Assembly: GCF_949987535.1 (NCBI RefSeq)
Contig: NC_080074.1
Location: forward strand, 41,275,641-41,339,640
DNA: 64,000 nt
Reading direction: 5' to 3'
From: Balaenoptera acutorostrata
Taxonomy: Eukaryota > Chordata > Mammalia > Artiodactyla > Balaenopteridae
The notes beneath the pieces are model-generated. The model was not told where the DNA came from, searched no databases, and saw nothing but the letters and a program-made list of their open reading frames with translations. A program made the translations under genes and the position numbers. Each line of letters starts with the position of its first letter. Position 1 is the first letter of the stretch. This document shows, piece after piece, positions 10,461 through 21,485 of the stretch.

Positions 10461-12880
10461 TGACTAATGCAAATTAGAATGGAAAGATTATCTTCCAATC
10501 CCTCCATGTGATATTCAGTAATTAGTAAGAAGTAGTAAGTACTTAGTAAGTAGGTTAGTTGTTCACCACAGAACCATAACAATAACTTATATTTACTTCA
10601 TGATGCAGAAGAAAAGCTCTACTGTTTCTCTAAGCTATTTATTTGCTACTGTAAATCACTGTCTTTACTATTAGTACCTACTCGCTGATATGTCTTCTCC
10701 TTTTGAATTCCATTATGTTTTTGTGGAACTATATTTTTATTACCTACTAACACAGTAGATTTTGATTTATTGTACCAGATTATCATAAAAACATTAAATA
10801 AGATAGGAAAGAGCTCTGTGAATTATTGTCTGAAATGTTACTGAGGTTGATTCAGAGCCACTGGTAATTATCAATACTGTGATTTTGTTAGATATCAACA
10901 TGTGAATCATTTGAGGGACTGCATTCAACTCCATATAATAAAACTTTCTTTAATCAAATGGGTTTATTTCTCTCACCTAAAAATAAGCCTGGGAAGAGAA
11001 TAAGGGAATAAATTAAGATTGGCACCGTCACTCCATATGCCAGACTTCTGTTTTTGTTTTATTTTTGTTTTGCTTTGCCTTGCCATCCTTAGAGTGGGTC
11101 TATCATCCTCATTATCGAAAGACAGCTGCCACACACATGGAACAGGACGAAAGGGACATACCAATGTACCTACACCTTTTATTCAAGATAACAGCGATTT
11201 TCCCATAAGCCTCACCCAGTAGATGTCTCCCAGAACTGCCTTGGATGGCCACCCACAGCTAAACGGGGATTGCAGGAGGCAAATATTTGAGCTGGGCACA
11301 CTGCCTCCTAGACCAAATTTGGGAAATGTTAGTAAAGAAGAGGGCGATTAGCTATGGGTGGAGAATTTACCATATCTGCCATATCTTACACTGTGATAGT
11401 CCAGATTATAATTCCTAGATTATGAACAAGAGTTTATCATTGGGCAGAATAAAAAATGAAATAAATAATTATCCCTTCTTTCCCATTAATAAGCATAGCT
11501 CTGTCTTCACTAACCATGCTCTATATAACACATACTATAGCAAAACTGCTATTGGATTAGAACTGCTCCTTTTGATGTGGGACACTTTCAGTATACAAGA
11601 ATATTCAGAGATACATTCCTTATATTTGCTTTTTTGCAGGTGGTTTACATAGTCATTATTCAAGGGAAAACAATAAGCTTTTACAGTGGATACCTTCTAT
11701 GTTTTGGTGTGACTGTTTAATCTGTTCTCAAATCTAGTGAATTAAGGAAGAATCTCAATACCTGCTGCATATTTTCCATTCAGGAGTCCTTTGACAATTT
11801 AATACTCCCTAACTAGCATCAGAACATTCTGACCATATGACAGGTACAGTAGGAAAATGTCCTGACTTTAAGATTAGATATGCCTGAGATTGAATTCTCT
11901 ATTTCCTATCATTGGGTGACCCTCATCAAATCAGTTGAACTCCCAGACCCTGTATCCTTAGCTGGGAATTGGGTTCATATTTCCTTGCAAGATAGGATTT
12001 AAAATGGTCTCTTTCCATTATTGTCAAACTGCACACTACCAGAATGACTCACCAGAACTAGGATTTCATAGCAATTATTTCCAACTTTAGCAAAACTTTA
12101 CTTCAAGGAAACTAGGAAAAGACATCTTCAGCAGGCTTTGCACCTTTGAAAGTTGACAACCTTTAGGAATGGTACACAAAGTCTATTATTTTTCATCCTG
12201 TTAGTCTCCAATTATGGATCTATATGTAAATAGTGGCTTTTGTCATTCTGAAATTTGTATTGAGTGTTTTTCTTAAAAAAATGCACTAAATGTTGAAACA
12301 CTGACAGCTAAAAAGACATAAGCTCAGCACCTACTCATCATAATTCCATTTGAATCTCTTTGCCTCACTGGTATGATTCTGTCTCCTACTTTGCCTCTTT
12401 GTTTATTACATATTTCAGATTCTTACTGTCTCTGCATTTATTATATAAGGTGGAGCACTCTGAGTCTTTACTAAGTCTAACCATTAGAGAAATTATTGTT
12501 TCAAAATTCTGTAAAACTTCTATTGTAAAGATGGTATACTTTATTCACATTATCTTAGGGTTATTTTTTAAAGTTTTAAATTCACTTTGTACTACACAAA
12601 GTTTGATGCCATTATTAAAAATGAAACTTCCTCAGGTTGCATGGATTATATACTGTTTGAAACTTATCCTAGGATGCACATTGAATAGTTATTTCTTAAT
12701 GAAAAATATTTTAAATAATTAGAATGCAACATTTTAAGTCATCTGCAATAATAGAGCAGCAGAGAGGGAAACCTATGATCTTCTCAGTGAAAAACACAAG
12801 GGCTACTTCAATCTCTGTCTTCAGGATAAAGGATGAGGAGGCTGCATCATGGATATTTCCTGCCATACAGGGAAGCCATT
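10461..12880. other. No recognised feature
   Basis: AT-rich sequence. Open frames such as 12,360-12,722 (120 codons, rich in Phe, Leu and Ile) show no motif and fit chance frames in AT-rich DNA. Confidence 0.4.
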
Positions 12881-12884
12881 ATGG

Positions 12885-13111
12885 CTCACGCACATTGTCC
12901 TCACAGGGACTTTTCTCTGTGCATGGGCATCCCTGGTGTCTCTTTTCTTTGTAAAAGGACACCAGTCATATTGGATTAGGGCCCCACCCTTATGATCTCA
13001 CTTAACCTTAACTATCTCTTTAAAGGCCCCATCTCCAGAAATAGTCATACTGGGGGCTACGGCTATAACATAAGAATATGGGGTGGGAGGAAAACATAAT
13101 TTAGTCCATAA
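12885..13111 (-). mobile_element. MaLR (MLT1-like) LTR relic
   Basis: GGACACCAGTCATATTGGATTAGGGCCCCACCC, ATGATCTCACTTAACC, CTTTAAAGGCCCCATCTCC and a terminal TTAGTCCATAACA follow the reverse complement of an ERVL-MaLR LTR, whose forward 5' end reads TGTTATGGACTAAA here. Old and internally eroded. The left boundary is uncertain. Confidence 0.6.
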
Positions 13112-13384
13112 CAACATCTGTGTGGCTACAGTATAGGAAACCCTGTCTCTTTTGTAGTTTCCAACACCAACATGGGTTTACTAGTGAAGGAACAAGAAAT
13201 TTATAGGCCTGGGTTAACGATTGATGCATGTTACACGCGAGGTAGGAAAGTGAGGATGTCATTTGGGCTTTTGCACATACTATAGAAGAGAACCCCATTT
13301 CTAATTAGGGTTTCAGCAGAGGCTTTCATTCTGGGGAATTACAAAAATCTGCTAGTAAGGAAGATCAGTTACAGGACACATACA

Positions 13385-13500
13385 TGCATACAACAAATAC
13401 GCGTTGAGTACTACTGCTGTGTGCTGGCTCTGGTGGACACAGCTCTAATTAAATCAGATTTTCCCTGTGCATTCATGGCACTTACACTCTAACAGCCCTT
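13385..13500 (-). mobile_element. L2-like relic
   Basis: CAACAAATACGCGTTGAGTACTACTGCTGTGTGCTGGCTCTGGTGGACACAGC, then TTCATGGCACTTACACTCTAACAG, follows the usual L2 minus-strand order (attgagcacctactatgtgccagg ... ccctcatggagcttacattcta). Confidence 0.5.
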
Positions 13501-13574
13501 AAACATCTATTAATATTTTGAAGAAGAAATAGAGAAGGTAATATTTTCTTTTTTAAAAAATCTTTTAAAAAAGA

Positions 13575-13790
13575 GATTAAGGGGTAGGGAGTAACAGGAA
13601 ATGACTGCTAAAGTGTACAGGGTTTCTTTTTCTGTGGGTAAAGAAAAGTTTTGGAATTAGATAGTTGTGATGGCTGCACACTTCTCTGAAAAAATATTGA
13701 ATTATACACTTCAAAGGGTGAATTTTACTGGATGTTAATTACATCTCAATAAAGCCTTTTTTTTTTTAAAAAAAAAGGCACTAAGGGGAT
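13575..13790 (+). mobile_element. L1M 3'UTR fragment with A-tail
   Basis: GGGGTAGGGAGTAACAGG, GGTTTCTTTTTCTG, GGAATTAGATAGTTGTGATGGCTGCACA, TTGAATTATACACTTCAAAGGGTGAATTTTA and ATTACATCTCAATAAAGCC are the ordered landmarks of the 3' end of an old mammalian L1. A T/A-rich tract follows AATAAAG. Confidence 0.75.
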
Positions 13791-13949
13791 TCCCAATCTT
13801 GGTCTCTCTTCATGGATGGTTTAAGCATTTCCCAACCGCTACTCTAAGAACTTCGATTCCTCTGAATTTTACCACAGTTAGATGCTGAAGTTTATGAAAA
13901 TGTTCTTGAAACAGTGAAGGCACACTAGGCCTTCATTCTACTAATTTTA

Positions 13950-14075
13950 GGAAGCAGTATTGTGTAATAGTTAAGAACTCAAATTTAGGAGTAAGAAACA
14001 TCCTATGTTCAAATTCTAGTTGTAACTTTTTGCAAGTTATATAACCTGTGACAAGTCATCTAATCTCACACATAC
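13950..14075 (+). mobile_element. MIR SINE relic
   Basis: ATTGTGTAATAGTTAAGAACTCAAATT, TGTTCAAATTCTAG and GACAAGTCATCTAATCTCAC follow the MIR tRNA-like head and core. Confidence 0.6.
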
Positions 14076-14084
14076 AGGCATAAA

Positions 14085-14180
14085 AAAAATTATGAGCTAA
14101 GTGTACTTACTAGTCTCATTTCACAGATAAAGAATGAGGCTCAATCAAGGTCATATAGTGAGGGTCTGAGCTGTTAACAG
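14085..14180 (-). mobile_element. MIR fragment
   Basis: CTCATTTCACAGATAAAGAATGAGGCTCAATCAAGGTCATATAGTGAGG is the reverse-complement MIR core. Confidence 0.55.
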
Positions 14181-14194
14181 TAGGAAGAAATAAA

Positions 14195-14335
14195 ATATAA
14201 TGGTTAAGAGGGAATGCAGAGGAATGAAATAATCTAACTCTAATCTTAAAGTTCAGGCTCTGTGACTTACTCTGTTGCTTCTAACGAGTTACTTAAAGTC
14301 TTTAGGCCTGAACTTCCTTACGTGTAACATGGTGT
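14195..14335 (+). mobile_element. MIR SINE relic
   Basis: TAATGGTTAAGAGGGAATGC, CTCTGTGACTTACTCTG, GAGTTACTTAAAGTCTTTAGGCCTGAACTTCC are ordered MIR landmarks. With the two preceding pieces this makes a cluster of MIR relics. Confidence 0.6.
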
Positions 14336-14960
14336 TTCAGATGTCCGTTGCCATATAGCAAACCATCCCAGAACTCGAGGGCTCTAAATGAGTCACTGTG
14401 ATCTCCCCTGGTTCTGTAGGTTGACTGGGCACAGCTGGGCAGTTCTCACTTGGGGTCTCTCGTGCAGCTGCAGACAGATGTTGGCCTGGAACTGCAGTTA
14501 TCTGAAGACTTCCCTAGGCTGATGTCCAGCATGATCTACACACACGGTTGGCAGCTGATTCTGGCTGTGGGCAAGGAGCTCAGCTAGGGCTGTCAACTGT
14601 GGCCATTCCATATGGCTTGGGTTTCTGCAGCATGGCTGCTGGGTTCCAAGAGGGAGCACGTCAAACACAATGCTCCCAGAGTCCCAGGTGGAAATGATGA
14701 GCTTTCCTATGAATTAACTTTGGAAGTCCCCAAAGGTTACTTCTGCTGAGTTTTATTGACCTGATTTAACAGGATAGTCCAGGTTTAACAAGAGGAGAAT
14801 GAGATATCACATCTTGATGTGAAGATCAGCATGCACATATAGCTAGGGAAGGACTTGGTGATGACCATTTTGAAATTTACTGACCACAGTCTGCCCTCTG
14901 GCCACTGCAATATATTCATCCTCCTCCCAAGAGCTCCACAGACTCATCCCATTATGAGAT
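14336..14960. repeat. Ancient mammalian interspersed repeat, family not assigned
   Basis: TAGGTTGACTGGGCACAGCTGGGCAGTTCTC, GCATGGCTGCTGGGTTCCAAGAGGGAGC and CAGTCTGCCCTCTGGCCACTGC are phrases I associate with an old, LTR-like mammalian repeat. It is relatively GC-rich for this window. I cannot name the family. Confidence 0.4.
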
Positions 14961-15325
14961 TGATTTGAAGCCCCGGATCTCTCATTTAAATCAGCCTCAA
15001 GTGCAATTCCTGGGGGACAGTGCTTCTCAAACTGCAGACCTATGAACCAACAAGGCTTCTTTGCTTATCCGTTCCCCACACACCCAACATACAATGGTGA
15101 AGCAAGCATAGGATGACAGCCAAAGGTAATCCCACTCAAAAAGGAAAGGGACAGGCAGCACAGAGCTGTCATTGGGCCACAGCAGTCATTAACACCCTCC
15201 AGATTTGACTTAGGTGCCCCACTTGCATGATCATAGAGTGCCATAGGCTTATCTTCATCATTAAAATTATTAAATTCCACATAGTCGCTTGTTTTCTTAC
15301 CTAGCTTGTCCACTAGGTGGCAAGA
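14961..15325. other. No recognised feature
   Basis: Unique-looking sequence. The minus-strand frame at 15,065-15,313 has no recognisable motif. Confidence 0.4.
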
Positions 15326-15327
15326 GT

Positions 15328-15420
15328 TTTGAGAGAAAGGACTGTCTTATTTATCATTGTTCACCTACTGCCTAGCGCTTAATAGATGCTTAATCAGCAT
15401 TTGTTGAGTAAATTAAAACC
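15328..15420 (+). mobile_element. L2 3'-end relic
   Basis: AGGACTGTCTTATTTATCATTGTTCACCTACTGCCTAGCGCTTAATAGATGCTTAATCAGCATTTGTTGAGTAAAT follows the L2 3' end (gtctgtcttgttca ... gcctagcac ... ataggtgctcaataaatatttgttgaa). Confidence 0.6.
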
Positions 15421-15545
15421 AGAAGCATGGAGCTGTCTTTGCTCCACTAATGTGTGACCTTGTATTGGTCACTTAATTTCTCCATGGTTACATTTCCTCT
15501 ACTGAAAAGCAAGGAGTCTGGATTAGATCTCAAGAACTATGGCTA
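15421..15545 (+). mobile_element. MIR fragment
   Basis: AATGTGTGACCTTGTATTGGTCACTTAATTTCTCC then a CTGGATTAGATC tail resembles the MIR core (gtgaccttgggcaagtcacttaacctctc). Confidence 0.5.
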
Positions 15546-16280
15546 GTTGCATGATTCTATTCTATAATTTCTGCATTATCATGCCAGGAGCTCCAGCACC
15601 AACACTACATTCCTCTCAGATACCACAACTGGTTGGCATTTACTTCAAAGTGCTCTGATGGGTGCTGACAGGTGGAAACAAGGTGGCTTTGAACAGTATT
15701 TCACAAAGCAATGAGAGAGGAGGCTCAGGTGCACAGCCACATTGGGCAGAGGGACCACTGAAGACCATCAAACTGAAACAGTGCTCACATTGCTCCTCAG
15801 ACATCCTACACATTCATCCTAAGGCTGGAGGGCAGACCTCAGGAACATAGTCCAGACAGAAACACCCCAGCTCAGTCACCTGCAGTACTGACTCCAAGAC
15901 CCCTCAGCAAGGTCTGAAGACGGGAGCAATCTATGCTCATCTGCACCATCATCCCAATGCTCAGAAACTCCTGAGGTTTCTGCTCTTGGTTGTATTAGGA
16001 AGCAGAATGTGGGCACAAGGCCTCTTTTGACTTTCTCTTTGTGTTTTGATTTCTGTCCTTTTGCCTCTGCATTCCTCCGCAGTGAGGTGCAAGAAGACAA
16101 ATGCCCACCTTTGGATCCCTGATAGTGTGTCTAAGTCATATCATTTCCTAAAGACTTTTTTTTTAAGATGACCTTTCCCTTTGTTTTCCTATCACTGTTC
16201 CACTTTGTTCCTTAGAAAGAGAAACCTCTGCATTCTCATTCATAGATCTCCCTCCTTCTCCTTCCCTTTATTTAATCATC
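15546..16280. other. No recognised feature
   Basis: Moderately GC-rich unique-looking sequence. The frames at 15,662-15,850 and 15,876-16,100 lack any motif or supporting context. Confidence 0.4.
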
Positions 16281-16284
16281 TGCA

Positions 16285-16470
16285 TCTCTAGGGCAGTGGT
16301 TTTCAAACTTTAATGTGCATCAGAATTACCTAAGGCTTGTTAAACCTCATATTGCTGAGCCCCACCCCAGAGATTTTGATTCTACAGATGGGTCCAAAAA
16401 TATGCATTTCTAACTAGCTTCCAAGAGATTCTGATGCTGCTGGCATGAGGACCACAGTTTAAGGACTCCA
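16285..16470 (+). mobile_element. MER5A hAT-Charlie relic
   Basis: GGCAGTGGTTTTCAAACTTTAATGTGCATCAGAATTACCTAAGG, CTGAGCCCCACCCCAGAGATTTTGATTCTA is the MER5A head (cagtggttctcaa ... aatcacctgg ... ccccaccccagagattctgatt). Confidence 0.75.
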
Positions 16471-16985
16471 TGGCTTTAGGGTATACACCAAGAACTGAGT
16501 TTAAAATTATTTTCTCACTCTTAAATATATTTTTAATGACTAAATGTTTTACTGCCTCCAGTAAAACAAACCAAACCTCCAAACCAAAATATGGTTTGCT
16601 CAGAGCTCAGATTTTGAAAGCCTGGAATTTCTTATTTTATGTGAACCTGTTGGCTTACTTGCCTAAATTATCCAAAGTAACAGGATATCTGAACTGACAT
16701 CAGAGATGAACCTTGGTGAGGTAATGTCCCATCCACTTTGAATTGTTTCTCTAGGAATTTTAATCCAAGAGAGAGAAAACAGTTCTCTGTTTTCTCATAT
16801 ATTCTGTTTGTTTTCTCCCCCATGACACCATTCAGAACACTAATAAATAAATACCTTAAGATAACTAAATTCAGAGCATTAAGAAAAAGAGAAAGCCCAG
16901 TTCTACCAGGTGAAACTGTTCCCCAGATTTCCTATTCATTGATTATTATCAACTCAACCTTAAACTCCGGTAAGGTGGACAGCAC
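16471..16985. other. No recognised feature
   Basis: AT-rich DNA with short chance frames (for example 16,738-17,031, 97 codons, no motif). Confidence 0.4.
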
Positions 16986-16989
16986 TTTT

Positions 16990-17055
16990 TTTAACCACTT
17001 AGAGCCTGAAGACATTGGACAGGTTATTTAACCTCTCTGAGCCTCAATTACTTTG
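16990..17055 (+). mobile_element. MIR SINE, left half (split by LTR)
   Basis: GGACAGGTTATTTAACCTCTCTGAGCCTCAATTACTT is the MIR core (caagttacttaacctctctgagcctcagttt). The core is interrupted and resumes at 17,637 with AAAGTGAGAGTAATGC. Confidence 0.65.
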
Positions 17056-17636
17056 ATGGGGTCCAGGGCAGGCTGCCCCAGAATGTGCCACTTTGGCATG
17101 TGGATTATTCTGAGCTGAAGATAATCAAGGCCCAGCAAGCAGACTCAAGAAGAGCTTTTTACCTCCCCCTTAACTGCTAAAGAATTTAGACGGGGGGTCT
17201 GGTCCAGGAAGAGAACTATCACCAGAGATTACTACAAAGAGTGTGGGCTAGGTGTGGTAAGCGGTGGGGGGGCGGGGGGGGTGTGCAGGGGGGCGGGGGG
17301 GGCGGGGAGCAGGCAGGGTCCATTTGTTCAAAGTCCTCTCTGTGTGCCGTTATCTCTACATAGCATGGCAAACACTTGTTTACCAAACACTTGCTCTTCC
17401 TGTCTTCCTGTGAATTGTCTTCCTTTCCTTTGAAGCCCTGACCCTTACCCCCTTCTCCTTAGCTCAGGATGGCATATAAGCCTCAGTTGCCTGACTGTCT
17501 GGGAGACTCATGTATGTGGGGTTCCCTTATATATAACATTAAATTTGTTTTTCTCCTGTTGATCTGTTTTATGTCAATTTCATTAGACCAGCCAAAAGAA
17601 CCCAAAAGGGTAGAGGAAAAATTTTCCTCCCCTACA
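17056..17636 (+). mobile_element. Solo ERV1-type LTR inserted in a MIR
   Basis: About 580 bp. It begins TGATGGGGTCCAGGGCAGG, shows CCCCAGAATGTGCCACTTTGGCATGTGG, and has a TATA-like CATATAAGCC at 17,473-17,482. The R/U5-like end is TTTTTCTCCTGTTGATCTGTTTTATGTC with CCAAAAGAACCC and GGTAGAGGAAAAATTTTCCTCCCCTACA. This is the organisation of a gammaretrovirus-like (ERV1) LTR, and no internal gag, pol or env is present, so it is a solo LTR left by LTR-LTR recombination. The flanking ACTT on the left and CACTT shortly after the right end may be remnants of a 4-bp duplication, but the right boundary is not sharp. The MIR on both sides fixes the orientation and extent. Confidence 0.65.
17262..17318 (+). 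repeat. G-run with quadruplex-forming potential, inside LTR
   Basis: At least five G-runs of four or more bases within ~55 bp (GGGGGGG, GGGGGGGG, GGGGGG and similar, separated by single C or short spacers). This exceeds the usual four-run requirement for a G-quadruplex. Unlike anything else in the window. Slippage or assembly error could alter its length. Confidence 0.75.
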
Positions 17637-17700
17637 CCTTCACTTATAAAGTGAGAGTAATGCAACTTGTCTTCTAGTATTTTTAGAAGGACTAAATCCC
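17637..17700 (+). mobile_element. MIR SINE, right half
   Basis: CACTTATAAAGTGAGAGTAATGCAACTTGTC continues the MIR core (tcatctgtaaaatgggaataataat) after the LTR. Confidence 0.55.
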
Positions 17701-18165
17701 TAACGTTCCCCATCGCCAAGCCCTGAAATACTACTGATTGCTCTTTCTCTTTCCTCTCTTCCTTCTACTATCTCTGATTATCTTAGTATTTCATAAAAAC
17801 AAAGATAAAAACAAAAATTATGGGGAAGTGTTGTCTTGCTTTATCATACTTTTGTTTTATCTTGGAGTAAAGTACAACTGTTGTAAATTCAAGACCTCCA
17901 TTGATTAAGCATTCTTTAATGCTATTAGCTTTCTAAGTTGACTTTAATTCAGTCCTTATTTTTATTAGATTTTAAATTAGTTGTCACTTCATGGAAAAAT
18001 CTTCTCTTCTTTTGCATCTTAATCAATTCCGTTTTCAGATTTTATTGCTTCCCTAAATTATTGTCAAGAGCTTGAGAGCAGGGCAGGAAATGCTTAACTC
18101 ACACCAGTTTACATGTTCCTCTTCATCTTCTCTGGGTTTATACTAAAAAATATAGTTAAGAATTT
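17701..18165. other. No recognised feature
   Basis: AT-rich unique-looking sequence. Confidence 0.4.
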
Positions 18166-18179
18166 CCAAGGTTTGATAC

Positions 18180-18345
18180 AGAGAAGAAGCAATAATACAC
18201 ATTTTCTGAGCACTTACTACATGACACCCATTGTTCTAAGTGTTTGCTATACATGGCCTCCTTTAATTTTTGTAACTCTTTCACATAGGTATTATAACCA
18301 TCCCAATGATAACGTGGAAAATGAGGAACAAATAATTAAGTCGGA
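18180..18345 (-). mobile_element. MIR SINE relic
   Basis: CTGAGCACTTACTACATGACACCCATTGTTCTAAGTGTTTGCTATACATGG, then ATAGGTATTATAACCATCCCAATGATAACGTGGAAAATGAGGAAC, is the MIR core reverse complement. Confidence 0.7.
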
Positions 18346-19600
18346 TGACACACAAATCTAAGAATATGTTTCAGAGCCAAACTTTTAATCCTATCTAATT
18401 CAAAAGATCACAAGCTTAATTATCATGCAGATTCCTGTTTAAACTTAGAATAGTGCTGGATTATTAAAACAATTTCCAACTATTATGTAAGAGAGCAGTT
18501 CCACAATGACCAACCACATCATTGCTAAATGGGATTTTTACCTGGTGCTACCAAAGAAAGCATCAAATTTTTCATCAAACTTTTGTCCATTGTTAGCCAT
18601 TAGGCTCTATGCTCTATACACATAATCAAAATATGTTTCAGAAAAAATCAATTTTATCAGCTACCATATATTAAAGTCTAATCCCTGCCATTACATTTCT
18701 ACGTATTAGATGGTGGCAAAGGATGAAGCCATGAGAGTTTATAGCCTTGTCCATCCTTTAAACCACTGCCATTAGAGTAATATCTCTGTCTCCTAGATGT
18801 GAAAGCAAACATGAGTAAACAATCCAGCTCTTCTAAGTCAGTTATTTCATGTAATGCTTCAGAAATTATATTTGTTGCTATTAAGACAAGCCAAGATCTC
18901 CTATTTTTCTATGACTAGAATCTTTCAACAGCTTTTGACCTAAAATTGCTAAAAAGAAACAAACTCACTAGTTACTGTTCATTCAGACTGCTATGATTTT
19001 TAGGAGGATGGCAGGTGCTAGCCGTAAAGGATATTGATAATGACAAGGGGGAAAAAAACCCACACTGATCACTAAAATCAGAAGCAAAAGAAGAGACTGC
19101 ATTTGGCAGCCAGCCCTTTTCTATATATTCCATTTGGTTGACATTCCTCTATGATCAATTCTTAGTTAAACCTAGAATTTTTTGGAGAAAAGTCCAGAAG
19201 TTGCAAAAGCTGTGATTCAAAAAAAATAAAAAAAAAGAAAACCTTAGAGGTTTTAAGAGACACAAACAATATTCTATTGAGAAGAAACTACATTTTATTG
19301 ACATAACACCTGGCATACTGAGGTTAAAGAAGGGAACGCAGAGGGAGGATGTAAATTAGAAGCAAAAGCCAATGATGCTAAAGTTGGTGGATTTGGAGCA
19401 GGATGATGCATAACAGCCAAAGGAGAATGTTTGCAGAAGGAAGCAGGCATTAACTCAAAGCCAAAGCCAAAATGATGGTTTCCTCAATTTCTAACTAGTT
19501 TCTTCCCTCCTGGGATTCTGCACAGGCTGATATGGGGGCGGGCGTGGGAGAAGGGATGCTGGCAAAGCAGCAACCATCACATATGAGTCAGATCTGGTGA
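18346..19600. other. No recognised feature
   Basis: AT-rich unique-looking sequence with an A-rich tract near 19,220-19,240. Confidence 0.4.
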
Positions 19601-19607
19601 TCCTCTG

Positions 19608-20085
19608 TGCATTAGTTTCCTGTGGCTGCTATAACAAATTACCACAAACTTGTCATCACCAAACAAGACAGAAACTTATTCTTTTCCAGTTATGGAAGTC
19701 AGAAGTCTAAAATCAAGGGATCAGCAGGATCAACCTCCCTCCAGATGCTCTAGGGGAGATTCTGTTCCTTGCTTCTTCCAACTTCTGGTAGCAGTTGGCA
19801 TTCCTAGACTTGCGGTTGCATCACTTCAATCTCCCCTACATGGTCACATCATCTTCTTTCCTGCTGTTTGTCTCAAACCTCCCTCTGTCTTTCTTGTATA
19901 TAGACACTTGTCATTGGATTTAGGGTTCACGCAATAATCTAGGATGATCTCATCTCAAGATTCTTAATCACATCAGCAAAAATCATTTTTCCAATAAGGT
20001 GACATTAATTGGTTCCAAGGATTCAACATGGATGTGTCTCTTTTTGGGGGGAAGAGGGGGGCACATCACCTTTCAACCAACTACA
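19608..20085 (-). mobile_element. MaLR (MLT1-like) LTR relic
   Basis: ATTAGTTTCCTGTGGCTGCTATAACAAATTACCACAAACTTG, a GTTATGGAAGTCAGAAGTCTAAAATCAAGG segment, CTCTAGGGGAGATTCTG, GACACTTGTCATTGGATTTAGGG and ATCTAGGATGATCTCATCTCAAGATTCTTAATCACATC are the ordered landmarks of an ERVL-MaLR LTR in reverse. About 480 bp, no internal region. Confidence 0.65.
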
Positions 20086-21400
20086 CTTTGATTGACTATT
20101 CCTCACAACTAGAGTCACTGAAGAAGTGAAACAGTCTCTGTTCCTGGTGAGGATTCTCTCTCCTTCAGATGAGTCTGAGCTTGGTCTTCTCTTAGTGTGG
20201 TCAGGGGGCTGGGGTAGAAGAATGGAATAGAGAGGTGTCCAGCTGTACTTTACACAGATGGACCTTTCCTCCAACACAGCTCAAATAAAATCCTGGCTCT
20301 GTGAAAAGTATTCTAAGGATGCATACTTAATATTATTAAGGTATTACCAACAGATACTTATTCCCAACAGAAAAATATTTCTTTAAAAACTTTTCCATTA
20401 CCAAAAGCATTTTTCTTAGGAAAAGTTGAAGTTTACAGCAAGTCTCCACTCTTTCAAGCCACCAAAGATCTACTGAGTGACTCTAATAGTCATAAATAAT
20501 CCCAGACTTGAGCAAACAAAAAGAAAAATGTACAATATATACCCAGAACCTGGAGTAAACCATGCCCTTGAATGTCTGGCTTGATGTGATATTAAAATGT
20601 TACTATCTTTCTGCAATAGGCATACTGTATCATCACCAGGGATGTTAGAAGCTTAGTCAATTTCCCAACTATAGACGTGAAGGATTAATTTTTGCTGACC
20701 AAACAAAGGGTTGCTTCTTTATTCTTATCTAACACAATATTCCTCATTTTCTTTCCTAAAGCATATGGCTAAGGGCTTCAGAAGGAGATATGAATACTAA
20801 TTACAATTAGACCCACAAATTGAGTTTTGTAAAATCAAATTATAAATAATGGAACTGACTTTATGAAAGTTATAAAGTCATATTTCATTTGCCATATTTC
20901 TTGGCAAACTGATAGTAGATACGCAAGCATAAAAATTCCGAGATTTTAACTCTTGTAATCTTTATTACATCCAGAAAGAAGCCAAAAAAAAAAAAAAAAA
21001 TCAAACAACAAAAATAGGAACAAGACAAAAATACCCAAGATCCACTTGAAAAACCTATGGAATATCTTGCATCTTGTCTTTTTCATCACCCATATAGGAA
21101 TACCCCGAGACAAATAATTGGCAATAAAAAAAAAAAAAAAAAACTCAGTCGAGTTTAGTTCCCAGTTTAGTAATTTTTTTAATCTGCAGATGCCTTTCCT
21201 CCTGATTCAGTATTAACACCATCACAGAGGGCCTTTTCTATTTCACATTCACTTCATAACCTTCATCTGTATGCCTCTTTAAAGACAAAGCTAACTTACA
21301 AAAACAATTTGTTTCACTGGAGGGGATAATACAGCACATGTTGATGTGGGAAATTTCCATCTCTAACTCTAAGGGGTTAACAGTTGCAAAGAAGGCAACA
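20086..21400. other. No recognised feature
   Basis: Unique-looking sequence with two pure A-tracts (about 20,983-21,000 and 21,126-21,142). Neither is attached to a recognisable SINE or retrocopy. Confidence 0.4.
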
Positions 21401-21407
21401 ACAAAGG

Positions 21408-21485
21408 GCTCTCTCCCTCTGTCTCTCTCGCTGTCTGTCTCTCTCCCATCCCTCCATTCTCCCTCACTCTCTCCTTCTCACCCTT
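21408..21485 (+). repeat. Polypyrimidine (CT-rich) tract
   Basis: About 78 bases almost entirely C and T with CTCTCTCC, CTGTCTCTC and CTCCCTCACTCTCTCC repeats. Simple sequence that can adopt H-DNA. It is not linked to a recognised exon. Confidence 0.7.

Noticed and set aside
12360..12722. 120-codon plus-strand frame
   Set aside because: No domain, no context and the Phe/Leu/Ile-rich composition expected of chance frames in AT-rich DNA.
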